Counted from the first letter of the stretch, positions 18,797 through 27,119 are shown. The stretch is DNA of 64,000 nucleotides from Streptomyces seoulensis (GCA_013364255.1 CP054936.1:5722353-5786352); one strand, 5' to 3'. The notes: generated by a model from the sequence alone, not told the origin. A program made the numbers and translations.

Positions 18797-20338
18797 ATGC
18801 ACATGCCCGCACGCAGAGCGTGGCGCAGAGGGCTTCGGGCCACGGCTTCGATGGCCGCCGGCCTGCTGCTCGTGGGCGGTGCGGCCACCCAGGCTCATGC
18901 CGACTCGACTCGCTCGAAGCAGTGGTTCCTGGATGCCATGCACGCCGAGGAGATGTGGCGGACGAGCACCGGCAAGGGCATCACGGTCGCGGTGATCGAC
19001 ACCGGAGTCGACCCGGACAATCCCGATCTGAAAGGGCGGGTCCTGGACGGCAAGGATCTGGCGCCTGCGGAACGCGCCGGAGACGAACACACGGACTACG
19101 AGGGCCACGGCACCGGCATGTCCGGATTGATCGCCGGAACCGGTGCCTACGGCGGGGGGAAGGGCGCTTTCGGACTCGCCCCCGGCGCAAAGATCCTCCC
19201 CATCCGGGTGCCTGCTGAGAACGAGGACCAGATGGGGTTCGGCAGGCCCACCTATTTCAGTAAGGCCATCCGTTACGCGGCAGACCAGCATGCCCAGGTC
19301 ATCAACATATCGATGGGATCGTCGGTCACCAGCGCAGAGCTCACCGCCGCCGTCAAATACGCCGTGGAACGAGGTTCGCTGATTTTCGCGGCCGTGGGCA
19401 ATGAGGCGGAAAAGGGAAACTGGGATCTCTACCCGGCCAATACGCCCGGTGTGGTCGGTGTCGCCGCAGTCGGCAAGGACCTCCGGCGGTCTTCGTTCTC
19501 CGAGTACGGTCCGCAGGTCGACATGGCCGCCCCCGGCGAGGACATGGTCCACGCCTGTGGTGGCAAGACCGGCCTCTGCCGGACGGAGGGCACCAGTGAC
19601 TCCACCGCCCTGGCCTCCGCCAGTGCCGCTCTGATCTGGTCCAAGCATCCGACCTGGACCAACAACCAGGTGCTGCGGGTCATGCTCAACACCATCGGCG
19701 CTCCCACCGACGGCGCCAAGCGCAACGACTCCATCGGCTACGGCATCGTCCGTCCGCGCATCGCGCTGAAGGACCCGGGCGACCCGGGTCCGGCCGACGT
19801 CTATCCGCTCCCGGACCTGGCGGCCGCCGCGTCCCCGTCGCCCAGCGCGAAGACAACCGCTCCCAAGGGCGGCAACGGCTCCGTGCCGGACAAGAACAAG
19901 CCCGCTGCCGCCGCCAAGACCGGTGACGGCGGCAGCGGCAAGCTCTGGACCGCCCTGGGCGCCGGAGCGGTCGCGGTCCTGGGCGGCGCGGCCGTGGCTT
20001 TCGTGCTGGTCAGGCGGCAGCGTTCCGCGGGCAGGCTGAGCAGGGAGCAGGCCGCGACGGCGGCGACGGGGTATCTGAACACGGTCGCCTACCCCGACCG
20101 CGCCGGCACCGTCACCGTCCTCCCCGCCACGGGAACCCCGTACGCCTACGGCTGGACGTTCCAGTTCGACTTCGCCCCGTACCCGCAGACCACCACCCCG
20201 ACGAACGCCTCCTCCGCCTACGTCATCGTCGTACCGCACTCCGGCGCCACGCCGCACTTCCCGCCCGCCCACCTCCCCACCGCGCAGTACATGGAGATGT
20301 GTGCGGCCGGCGTCCAGCCCTCGGTGCAGAGCAGCTGA
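18797..20338 (+). CDS. Mycosin-like subtilase with C-terminal cytoplasmic domain, module 2
   Basis: A 513-aa paralogue of the 15306 gene. Signal peptide (about 1-36, ending AHA), subtilisin domain with Asp68, His104, oxyanion Asn202 and Ser267 (GTSDSTALAS), a Pro/Ala/Lys linker, one transmembrane helix ending in VLVRRQR, then the same extra domain (GYLNTVAYPDRAG, AYGWTFQFDF, AYVIVVPHSG). The substrate-groove side differs most from copy 1 (around 135-215, for example GFGRPTYFSK and GNEAEKGNWD), so the two proteases may differ in specificity. Start ATG at 18797; MHMPARRAW gives a second possible Met two codons later. Confidence 0.88.
   Translation: MHMPARRAWRRGLRATASMAAGLLLVGGAATQAHADSTRSKQWFLDAMHAEEMWRTSTGKGITVAVIDTGVDPDNPDLKGRVLDGKDLAPAERAGDEHTDYEGHGTGMSGLIAGTGAYGGGKGAFGLAPGAKILPIRVPAENEDQMGFGRPTYFSKAIRYAADQHAQVINISMGSSVTSAELTAAVKYAVERGSLIFAAVGNEAEKGNWDLYPANTPGVVGVAAVGKDLRRSSFSEYGPQVDMAAPGEDMVHACGGKTGLCRTEGTSDSTALASASAALIWSKHPTWTNNQVLRVMLNTIGAPTDGAKRNDSIGYGIVRPRIALKDPGDPGPADVYPLPDLAAAASPSPSAKTTAPKGGNGSVPDKNKPAAAAKTGDGGSGKLWTALGAGAVAVLGGAAVAFVLVRRQRSAGRLSREQAATAATGYLNTVAYPDRAGTVTVLPATGTPYAYGWTFQFDFAPYPQTTTPTNASSAYVIVVPHSGATPHFPPAHLPTAQYMEMCAAGVQPSVQSS
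19589..19821 (+). repeat. Duplicated block B, copy 2, in mycosin gene
   Basis: Partner of 16102-16334 (offset 3487 bp), with only two adjacent base differences. The genes also share long near-identical runs in the transmembrane and C-terminal domain region further downstream. Confidence 0.85.
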
Positions 20339-20369
20339 GAAGCTGAGAAGACGGGAAGGGGTCGTCGCG

Positions 20370-20882
20370 GTGGGGATGTTCGACTGGCTGACCGGTACCA
20401 GGTACCCCGACAGCGGGGTGGCCCCGTCGTCCCTCGCGGAGTTGCGGGCCGCGCTGTTCGCGGTCAACGGATCGGACAAGCCGTACCGCGTGCGCAACGC
20501 TTTGCCCGCGGAGAAGGCCGATGTGGTTGCGGAGTGGCACGTTCTGGAGCCCGCCTGGGGAACCGGCCCGGCCCGTAGGCAGGTCGAGCGGACTCTCAAG
20601 ACCCGGATGCGTCTGGACCCGGCACGCCGTGAGGTGCGGGTCTGCGACGAACTGAAGGAGGTCACGCGGGCCGGGGGGCCGCCCGGGCGGATCGTGGCCC
20701 GCGAGTGGGGGCGCGGGCCGAAGCTGCGGATGGTCTCCTGGAAGGGGCACTACGAGCAGGGGCCCGACGGCCGCCGCCAACGGGTCGAGGAGTTCCGCTT
20801 CGACTCGCGGGACATGCGTGACCCCTTGCAGCGAGCGGTCCTCGGCGCGGGCTGGACCTGGCGGGGAGTGCTCAGGCTCTGA
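20370..20882 (+). CDS. Hypothetical protein downstream of the mycosin modules
   Basis: A 170-aa soluble protein; the GTG at 20370 lies 31 nt after the mycosin stop, behind GGGAAGGGG. An ATG two codons later (MFDWLTG) is an alternative. It starts with an amphipathic MFDWLTGTRYP and has several Trp and many charged residues (EWHVLEPAWGTG, WKGHYEQGPDGRR). No signal peptide, transmembrane segment or catalytic motif. Probably the last gene of the module-2 operon. Function unknown; a cytoplasmic accessory protein is only a guess from position. Confidence 0.7.
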   Translation: MGMFDWLTGTRYPDSGVAPSSLAELRAALFAVNGSDKPYRVRNALPAEKADVVAEWHVLEPAWGTGPARRQVERTLKTRMRLDPARREVRVCDELKEVTRAGGPPGRIVAREWGRGPKLRMVSWKGHYEQGPDGRRQRVEEFRFDSRDMRDPLQRAVLGAGWTWRGVLRL

Positions 20883-20956
20883 CCGGCGGACGCCGGCGGA
20901 CGAGCCCCGAGCCCATCCCCGAGCTCGTCACGATCGTCCAAGTGGCCGCGGTCGTC

Positions 20957-21577
20957 CTAGTACCCGCCCTCCTCCTCGTACGCGGGGTCGTATTCGTGCC
21001 GTACGCATCCTCCGTCCGCCCGCACCACCGGCTCGCCCGAGTAGTAGTCGGGTACCAGGGACAGTTCGACGCCGTGTTCGTCGGTGGTGGTGATGCCGGG
21101 CAGGCCGGCGCCGGAATGACCGGTGGGCTGCTGAGCGGCCACGTCCGTCACCTTGAGGCCGCGGTCGGTCCAGGTCGCGCGGAGGCGGTCGACGGCCGAG
21201 CGGTAGTCACCCCCGCTCGCGAAGTCCATGCGCCACTCGTAGGCCGCCTCGTCACGGGTCACTCCCGCGTCGTCGAAGCCGAAGTCGTCGACGCAGGACG
21301 TGCTGGCCTGCTTCTCGGCGATGCCCTTCTGGACCGGGGCCGGGGCGAGGCCGTTCAGCGTCTGGTCGCCCGCGCGCCTGGTCTCCGCGGCGCGCTCGGC
21401 GTACTCGGCGGCCGATCTGACCGGTCCGCCCTCCATCGACTGGCAGGCCGCCGCGCCCCAGGCGAGGAGTCCGACGAGGCTCGCGCTGATCAGCGTCATG
21501 GCGCGGTAGCCGTACAGGAAGGGGCGGCGGGGCGCCGGGGCGGCGGTCGTGGGCGCGGAGGTCGTCGTAGCGGGCAT
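20957..21577 (-). CDS. Membrane-anchored or lipoprotein-like protein, unknown function
   Basis: A 206-aa protein from ATG at 21577 (a TTG four codons upstream is an alternative). A short Thr/Ala/Pro-rich cytoplasmic start is followed by one hydrophobic segment (MTLISASLVGLLAWGAAAC), which could be a lipoprotein signal ending at Cys or a plain anchor. The outer part has two further Cys (TSCVDDFG, GGCVRHEY) and ends in an acidic, Tyr-containing tail (YDPAYEEEGGY). It is convergent with the type VII-like operon and divergent from gdhA. No known domain recognised. Confidence 0.75.
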   Translation of the reverse strand: MPATTTSAPTTAAPAPRRPFLYGYRAMTLISASLVGLLAWGAAACQSMEGGPVRSAAEYAERAAETRRAGDQTLNGLAPAPVQKGIAEKQASTSCVDDFGFDDAGVTRDEAAYEWRMDFASGGDYRSAVDRLRATWTDRGLKVTDVAAQQPTGHSGAGLPGITTTDEHGVELSLVPDYYSGEPVVRADGGCVRHEYDPAYEEEGGY

Positions 21578-21803
21578 GAGGTCGATCAAAGCCGTCCGGC
21601 GGTGGCCGCCGGCAGCGACGAACTACTCATTGTCGGCGGTGCGCCTACTCAGGTCCGGCCACCGGGCCGAGAGGCCGGTACTCCCGGTACTCCCAGCACT
21701 CGGCTCCGCAGCAGCGCCCCAGCCCACCCCAGCCCCCCGCCCCCGCCCCCGCCCCCGGAGTCTCAGAGTCCGGACAAACGGTGCTTGCATGCTGGCCTCG
21801 GGG

Positions 21804-21819
21804 TTTACACAGGGGTAAC
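21804..21819 (+). promoter_or_regulatory. Candidate GlnR box upstream of gdhA
   Basis: TTTAC, six bases, then GTAAC, matching the gTnAC-n6-GnAAC half-site pattern known for the nitrogen regulator GlnR. It is 145 nt before the gdhA start, and gdhA is a reported GlnR target in Streptomyces. The rest of the 21590-21963 gap shows no gene and no convincing promoter. Confidence 0.35.
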
Positions 21820-21963
21820 ACTGAGGGGTCGGCCGTTTCCCGGGTGGTTCAGCGCGTCGCGCCGACGAGTGGCCCGGGAGCGGCTCCGTCCTGCGCGCGG
21901 CAACGGCGCCGAGCGCCCACCACCGGTCACGTACCGGTAGCAGCCGTGCCAGAAAGGGACCCC

Positions 21964-23331
21964 GTGACGACCCGAGACGACCCGAAGACCACCGAGACCC
22001 GGCTCGACGCCCTGCGCGTCGAGATCGAGCGGCGCAACCCCGCCCAGCCCGAGTTCCACCAGGCCGTGCACGAGGTGCTGGACACGCTGGCGCCGGTGCT
22101 CGCGGCGCGTCCGGAGTACGCCGAGCCGGGGCTCATCGAGCGGCTGTGCGAGCCGGAGCGGCAGGTCATCTTCCGGGTGCCGTGGCAGGACGACAAGGGG
22201 CACGTGCACGTCAACCGGGGCTTCCGGGTGGAGTTCAACAGCGCGCTCGGCCCGTACAAGGGCGGCCTGCGCTTCCACCCGTCCGTCAACCTCGGGATCA
22301 TCAAGTTCCTCGGCTTCGAGCAGATCTTCAAGAACGCGCTGACCGGGCTCGGCATCGGCGGCGGCAAGGGCGGCAGCGACTTCGACCCGCACGGGCGCAG
22401 CGACGCGGAGATCATGCGGTTCTGCCAGTCGTTCATGACGGAGCTGTACCGGCACATCGGCGAGCACACCGACGTGCCGGCCGGTGACATCGGCGTCGGC
22501 GGGCGCGAGATCGGCTACCTGTTCGGGCAGTACCGGCGGATCACCAACCGCTGGGAGGCCGGCGTCCTCACCGGCAAGGGCGCCGGCTGGGGCGGCTCGG
22601 CGATCCGGCCGGAGGCGACGGGCTACGGCAGCGTGCTGTTCGCCGCGGCGATGCTGCGCGAGCGCGGCGAGGACCTGGAGGGGCAGACGGCGGTCGTCTC
22701 CGGCTCGGGCAACGTCGCCATCTACACCGTCGAGAAGCTGCTCGCCCTCGGCGCCAACCCGCTGACCTGCTCCGACTCCAGCGGGTACGTCGTCGACGAC
22801 AAGGGCATCGACGTCGACCTGCTCAAGCAGGTCAAGGAGGTCGAGCGCGGGCGGATCAGCGACTACGCCGAGCGGCGCGGGGCCTCGGCCCGGTTCGTGC
22901 CCGGCGGACGGGTCTGGGACGTGCCGGGCGACGTCGCGCTGCCCTCCGCCACCCAGAACGAGCTGGACGAGAACGACGCGGCCACCCTCGTCCGCAACGG
23001 CGTGAAGGCGGTGGCGGAGGGCGCGAACATGCCCACCACGCCGGAGGCCGTGCACCTGTTCCAGCGCGCGGGCGTCGCCTTCGGCCCCGGCAAGGCGGCC
23101 AACGCGGGCGGCGTCGCGGTGAGCGCGCTGGAGATGGCGCAGAACCACGCGCGCACCGCGTGGTCGCCGGCCCGGGTGGAGGAGGAACTCGCCCACATCA
23201 TGGGCGACATCCACACCACCTGCCACGAGACCGCCGAGCGCTACGGCGCCTCCGGCGACTACGTGACCGGCGCCAACATCGCCGGCTTCGAACGGGTCGC
23301 CGACGCGATGCTCGCCCAGGGCGTCATCTGA
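21964..23331 (+). CDS. gdhA: NADP-specific glutamate dehydrogenase
   Basis: Makes glutamate from 2-oxoglutarate and ammonium with NADPH, the high-ammonium assimilation route. GTG start at 21964, 4 nt after AGAAAGGGA, giving 455 aa, close to hexameric GDHs of other bacteria. Substrate-binding Lys99 (GPYKGGLRFHPSVN), catalytic Lys135 (GIGGGKGGSDFDP) and Asp175 (PAGDIGVGGREIGYLFG) are present, with the Rossmann dinucleotide segment (VVSGSGNVAIYTVEKL) near 245. Monocistronic, downstream of the variable region, at the place where S. coelicolor also carries gdhA. Confidence 0.96.
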   Translation: MTTRDDPKTTETRLDALRVEIERRNPAQPEFHQAVHEVLDTLAPVLAARPEYAEPGLIERLCEPERQVIFRVPWQDDKGHVHVNRGFRVEFNSALGPYKGGLRFHPSVNLGIIKFLGFEQIFKNALTGLGIGGGKGGSDFDPHGRSDAEIMRFCQSFMTELYRHIGEHTDVPAGDIGVGGREIGYLFGQYRRITNRWEAGVLTGKGAGWGGSAIRPEATGYGSVLFAAAMLRERGEDLEGQTAVVSGSGNVAIYTVEKLLALGANPLTCSDSSGYVVDDKGIDVDLLKQVKEVERGRISDYAERRGASARFVPGGRVWDVPGDVALPSATQNELDENDAATLVRNGVKAVAEGANMPTTPEAVHLFQRAGVAFGPGKAANAGGVAVSALEMAQNHARTAWSPARVEEELAHIMGDIHTTCHETAERYGASGDYVTGANIAGFERVADAMLAQGVI

Positions 23332-23378
23332 CACCCACACCCACACCCACACCCACACCCACACCCACACCCACACCC
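23332..23378 (+). repeat. (ACCCAC)n simple tandem repeat
   Basis: Seven perfect ACCCAC hexamers plus ACCC follow the gdhA stop at once. The tract can expand or contract by slippage. It lies between the ends of gdhA and the MFS gene and is outside both coding regions. Confidence 0.95.
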
Positions 23379-23463
23379 GCGTAGCCCCGTACACACGTCC
23401 GCGCCCCGTCCCGGCGAGTCACCGGGGCGGGGCGCGGACACGTGCGCCGAGGGGCGGTCGGGC

Positions 23464-24987
23464 TCAGTGCGCGGCCGCGGCTCCCGCCGGGGCGCCGCGG
23501 CCGGACGGCCGGGCGATGACCAGCACGCCGGAGGCCACCGCGGCGAGCAGCATCGCGGCCACACCCCACCAGATGGCCTGCGTGTAGCCGTGCACGATGC
23601 CCTCGCGCAGCACCTGCGCCTTCTGCGCGGGGTTGGTCAGGTGCTGGCCGACGTACGTGCTCGTCGCCGAGGTGGCGATGGTGTTCAGCAGCGCCGTGCC
23701 GAGCGAACCGCCGACCTGCTGCGAGGTGTTGACCATCGCGGAGGTCACACCGGCGTCCTGCGGCCGCACCCCGTGGGTCGCGGTGGAGAAGACCGGCATG
23801 AAGGTCAGGCCCATGCCGAGGCCGAGCAGCAGCTCGGCGGGCAGCACGTGGGTGGCGTACGCGGAGTCCACGCCGAGCTGGGTGAGGACCGCGAGGCCCG
23901 AGGCGGCGAGCAGCATGCCGGGCACCATGAGCAGGCGCGGGGGCGTGCGGGGCAGCAGCCGGGCGGAGATCTGGGTGGAGCCCAGGATGATCATCGCGGA
24001 CATCGGCAGGAACGCCAGACCGCTCCTGACCGGGGTGTATCCGAGGATGCCCTGGAAGTAGTAGGTCATGAACAGGAACAGGCCGAACATGCCGATCGTG
24101 GCGAGCCCCATGGTCAGGAAGCAGCCCGCGCGGTTGCGGTCGGCGAGGATGCGCAGCGGCAGCAGCGGGTGCTTGGCCTTGCTCTGCCAGAACACGAACG
24201 CCGCCAGCAGGACCACGCCCCCGATCAGCAGGGTGAGGACCAGGCTGTCGCTCCAGCCGCGCGGCTCGGCCTCGGAGAAGCCGTAGACCACGGCGACCAG
24301 ACCGCCGCAGCCCAGGATCACTCCGGGGATGTCCAGCTTGGCCTCGCGGTGGCCCGGGCGGTCGTGCAGCAGCATGAGGGCGCCGATCACCGCGACGGCC
24401 GCGATCGGGATGTTCACGTACAGGCACCAGCGCCAGTTCGCGTACGAGGTCAGGATGCCGCCCAGCAGCAGGCCGATCGCCGCGCCGGCGCCGGCGATGG
24501 CGCCGTAGATGCCGAACGCCTTGCCGCGCTCGCGCGGGTCGGTGAACGTGGTCGTCATCAGGGAGAGCGCGGAGGGCGCGAGGACGGCGCCGAACACGCC
24601 CTGCAGGGCGCGGGCGCCGAAGAGCATGGCGGGGCTCTCGGCCGCGCCGCCGATCGCGGAGGCGACCGCGAAGCCGATGAGGCCGATGATGAAGGTGCGC
24701 TTGCGGCCGACCAGGTCGGCGATGCGGCCGCCGAGCAACAGCAGGCCGCCGAAGGCGAGGGTGTAGGCGGTGATGACCCACTGGCGGTTGCCGTCGGACA
24801 TGCCGAGGGCCTTCTGCGCGGACGGCAGCGCGATGTTCACGATGGTCGCGTCGAGGACCACCATCAACTGCGCCAGCGCGATGATCACCAGACCCCACCA
24901 GCGGCGGGGGTCGGGGGCGTCGGCGGTGCCGTGCGCGGTGGAGGCCGGAGCCGTGGATATGGCCTCGGCCGGGGGAGAGTCGTTCAT
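23464..24987 (-). CDS. DHA2-family MFS drug exporter (EmrB/QacA type)
   Basis: A 507-aa, 14-helix multidrug exporter expected to pump drugs out using the proton gradient. It has the motif-A loop GGRIADLVGRKRTF, the first helix with LDATIVNIALPSAQKALG (motif D1) and the motif-C-like stretch (AIAGAGAAIGLLLGGIL) of the H+ antiporter families. I chose ATG at 24987, where the cytoplasmic N-terminus begins MNDSPPAEA; upstream in-frame sequence is not coding-like. A MarR gene diverges 266 nt away, the standard layout for a drug-inducible exporter and its repressor. The substrate is not predictable. Confidence 0.93.
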   Translation of the reverse strand: MNDSPPAEAISTAPASTAHGTADAPDPRRWWGLVIIALAQLMVVLDATIVNIALPSAQKALGMSDGNRQWVITAYTLAFGGLLLLGGRIADLVGRKRTFIIGLIGFAVASAIGGAAESPAMLFGARALQGVFGAVLAPSALSLMTTTFTDPRERGKAFGIYGAIAGAGAAIGLLLGGILTSYANWRWCLYVNIPIAAVAVIGALMLLHDRPGHREAKLDIPGVILGCGGLVAVVYGFSEAEPRGWSDSLVLTLLIGGVVLLAAFVFWQSKAKHPLLPLRILADRNRAGCFLTMGLATIGMFGLFLFMTYYFQGILGYTPVRSGLAFLPMSAMIILGSTQISARLLPRTPPRLLMVPGMLLAASGLAVLTQLGVDSAYATHVLPAELLLGLGMGLTFMPVFSTATHGVRPQDAGVTSAMVNTSQQVGGSLGTALLNTIATSATSTYVGQHLTNPAQKAQVLREGIVHGYTQAIWWGVAAMLLAAVASGVLVIARPSGRGAPAGAAAAH

Positions 24988-25187
24988 GACGAGAACGTCA
25001 CTTCCTTGCTCGTGATGGTGGCGTGCGTGGTCCGCGGTGTGCGTACGGGGGTGCGGGCGGCGGTGGGGCGCCGCGCCGGTGGGGCGCCGCAGCGGTGGGG
25101 CGCCCGCCCCTGGGGGCCGGCCGGTCCGCGGGGGTTCCGCGGACCTCGGTGCTACCGGGTGTCCCGTTCTCGGGTGACCCGAACGGA

Positions 25188-25205
25188 CCAATGATCGGTC
25201 ATTGG
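25188..25205. promoter_or_regulatory. Palindrome, probable MarR operator
   Basis: Perfect 7-bp inverted repeat CCAATGA-TCGG-TCATTGG, 49 nt before the MarR start and about 200 nt before the MFS start. Size and symmetry fit a MarR dimer site. The stretch between the exporter and this site also holds three GGTGGGGCGCC repeats near 25061-25110. Confidence 0.6.
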
Positions 25206-25253
25206 AGCCGATCGTCAGTATGGCTGATGGTCAGTGAAGTGTACGCTGCTCGC

Positions 25254-25790
25254 ATGAAGGATGAGGGTCCCCCTGATGTACTTTCCGGTCGGCTGGGCTA
25301 TCTCCTGAAGCACGCCTTCATGGCGATGGCGGCCGAGATGGAGGCGGTGCTCGCGCCCTTCCGCCTGTCGCCGCGCGAACTGGGCGTCATGGCGCTGATC
25401 GACGCCTCGCCGGAGCAGTCGTCCCAGCTGGAGATCGCCGCCCGGCTCGGCGTCGACCGCACGACGATGGTCGCCGTCATCGACTCGCTGGAGCACAAGG
25501 GGTACGTGGAGCGGCACCGCAGCGACCGCGACCGGCGCCGCAACGTGGTGACGCTCACCCCGGCGGGCCAGGCGTGCCTGGAGGAGGCCGAGCAGGCCCG
25601 CGAACGGGTGGAGCGCGACTTCCTCGCCCCCCTGGACGAGTCCTCCGCCGCCGCCCTGACCGAGGCCCTCCTCACCCTGCACCTGGCCCAGACGGAGACC
25701 CGCCGCACCGCCCTCCCGCACACCGCTCCCTGCGCCCACCCCGCACCCGGCGACCCCGCCGGAGCCGGAACCCTGGCCGACGGCGGCTGA
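25254..25790 (+). CDS. MarR-family transcriptional regulator
   Basis: A 178-aa winged-helix repressor. The recognition region (EQSSQLEIAARLGVDRTTMVAVIDSLEHKGYVERHRSDRDRRRN) with its basic beta-hairpin wing is clear at residues 55-100, and the C-terminal dimerisation helices follow. The last 30 residues are Pro/Ala/Thr-rich. ATG at 25254 is the first Met after the operator palindrome; the reading frame stays open upstream but does not look coding. It most likely represses the divergent exporter gene and itself, with release on drug binding. Confidence 0.92.
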   Translation: MKDEGPPDVLSGRLGYLLKHAFMAMAAEMEAVLAPFRLSPRELGVMALIDASPEQSSQLEIAARLGVDRTTMVAVIDSLEHKGYVERHRSDRDRRRNVVTLTPAGQACLEEAEQARERVERDFLAPLDESSAAALTEALLTLHLAQTETRRTALPHTAPCAHPAPGDPAGAGTLADGG

Positions 25791-25843
25791 CCGGCGGCTG
25801 ACCGGCGCCACCCCGCTCCCCGTCTCCCGTACGATGCGTCACC

Positions 25844-26602
25844 GTGGCGATACAGAACCCGCCCCCGTGGGGGCCCTACGGCGCTCCGCCGCCCCCGCCG
25901 CCGGGCATCCCGGCGAAGGACCTGCGGCCCCGGCGCCTGTGGTACGTGGTGGCCGCGCTGCTGGGAGTCGTCCTGGCCGGCGTCGGCGGCGTCCTCCTGG
26001 TGACGGCGGCGAAGGACGCGATCGACTCGGTCGACGCGGCCCACAGCTTCGCCGGCGGCGAGTCGGCGACGTACCGGTTCGTCCAGGGGGAGACCAAGGC
26101 GGTCTACGTCTCCCAGACCGGGCGGGGGCACGTGGAGTGCCGGATCCCCGGCATGCGGTCCGGGGCGATGACCCGGCCGGACAGCACGTTCCGCATCACC
26201 GCGGGCGGCCGGACCTGGGAACGCGTCTTCGAGGTGAACCCCGGCGGCACCGGCGACTACGCGCTCACCTGCACCGCGCAGCGGCCCGCCGAGTTCGCGC
26301 TAGGGGACACGCCCGAGGTGGGGGCCACCATCGGCGGCATCGCCGCGGGGGTCGGCTGCTTCGTCGCCGCGCTCGCCGCGACGGTGACCATCGTGGTCGT
26401 CACCGCCGTCCGGCGCGGCCGCCACCGCCGCCGGCTCGCCGCCGCGCCGGCCGGGCCCCCGCAGTGGGGCGGTCCTCCGCCGTGGGGCGGCCAGCCGCAG
26501 AGGGGCGGCCCGCCGCCGTACAACCCCGCTCCGGGAACGCCGCCCCCGGCCGGTCACCAGCCGCCCCCGCCCGGTTACCAGCCGCCCCCGCCCGGTCACT
26601 AG
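25844..26602 (+). CDS. Two-helix membrane protein with Pro/Gly-rich tail
   Basis: A 252-aa membrane protein. A short Pro-rich start (PPPWGPYGAPPPPPPG), helix 1 (WYVVAALLGVVLAGVGGVLLV), an outer domain of about 90 residues with two Cys (HVECRIPG, ALTCTAQ) likely paired, helix 2 (about 170-190), then Arg-rich and Pro/Gly-rich repeats (GYQPPPPGH) in the cytoplasm. No catalytic motif. No ribosome-binding site is visible; a TACGAT -10-like box ends 8 nt before the GTG, so the mRNA may be leaderless. Confidence 0.75.
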   Translation: MAIQNPPPWGPYGAPPPPPPGIPAKDLRPRRLWYVVAALLGVVLAGVGGVLLVTAAKDAIDSVDAAHSFAGGESATYRFVQGETKAVYVSQTGRGHVECRIPGMRSGAMTRPDSTFRITAGGRTWERVFEVNPGGTGDYALTCTAQRPAEFALGDTPEVGATIGGIAAGVGCFVAALAATVTIVVVTAVRRGRHRRRLAAAPAGPPQWGGPPPWGGQPQRGGPPPYNPAPGTPPPAGHQPPPPGYQPPPPGH

Positions 26603-26684
26603 CCGCGCCCGCGTCCGTCGCACACGCCCGCGTCCGCCGCCCCCGCCCGGCGCGGCGCGGCCCCGCCGATGTGGGCCCTTCGGT

Positions 26685-26712
26685 TTGACCTACGTCACCC
26701 TCGGGGTAATCT
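26685..26712 (+). promoter_or_regulatory. S10 operon promoter (HrdB-type)
   Basis: TTGACC at 26685-26690 and TAATCT at 26707-26712, spaced by 16 nt, a strong match to the vegetative consensus. It leaves a leader of about 400 nt before rpsJ. A second weak candidate (TTGGCC at 26724) is not convincing. The 26603-27119 gap has no gene; its known content is this promoter, a structured leader and the element at 27001-27036. Confidence 0.72.
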
Positions 26713-27000
26713 CTTCCGCTCGATTGGCCAGGCCGCCCTGGCGTATGGCAGACTGTCCGAGTTGCTCGGTCGAGTGTTGATGCTGCGCGCCTCCCGCCGG
26801 GGGGACCGGAAGCGAGTCCCACAGTACTCGTCGCCCTAACTGCCTCACGGCAGCGCTGGGGCGGACGTACGGGAATCTTCCGGGAAGTGTGAGCGCGACA
26901 TCGGCCAGGCGCCCGGTGGGTCTTCGATGATCCCCGGCTCGCGGATCCGGTAGGGCCGTGTGCAATCCCGCAGGGATGTTCGAACAAGGGGCATCTGTGT

Positions 27001-27036
27001 CGGCGGGAGCGCGACACACCCGACCGCGTGGGTCGG
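27001..27036 (+). promoter_or_regulatory. rpsJ leader element shared with the rpsL leader
   Basis: CGGCGGGAG (27001-27009) and a 25-nt block (27012-27036) identical to 791-815, including the CCGACC/GGTCGG hairpin. It ends 83 nt before the rpsJ start. The same element in two ribosomal leaders suggests coordinated control of both operons. Confidence 0.6.
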
Positions 27037-27119
27037 AGAGCAGCACGGAGCACCAAGGGAAACCGCGGAAAGCGCACCGGGTTCCAGAGCGTAAGAAGAG
27101 ACAGGACTACGAAGTAGCC

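Noticed and set aside
13556..20338. Duplicate modules as an assembly artefact
   Set aside because: The tails, linkers and spacers of the two modules are clearly different, so the duplication is real unless read data say otherwise.
23324..23400. Repeated Gly-Val protein from the minus strand
   Set aside because: Translation of the ACCCAC hexamer tract; no start site or neighbouring coding signal.
26724..26754. Second S10 promoter with TTGGCC
   Set aside because: No -10 box at 16-18 nt; the TTGACC/TAATCT pair just upstream is much better.
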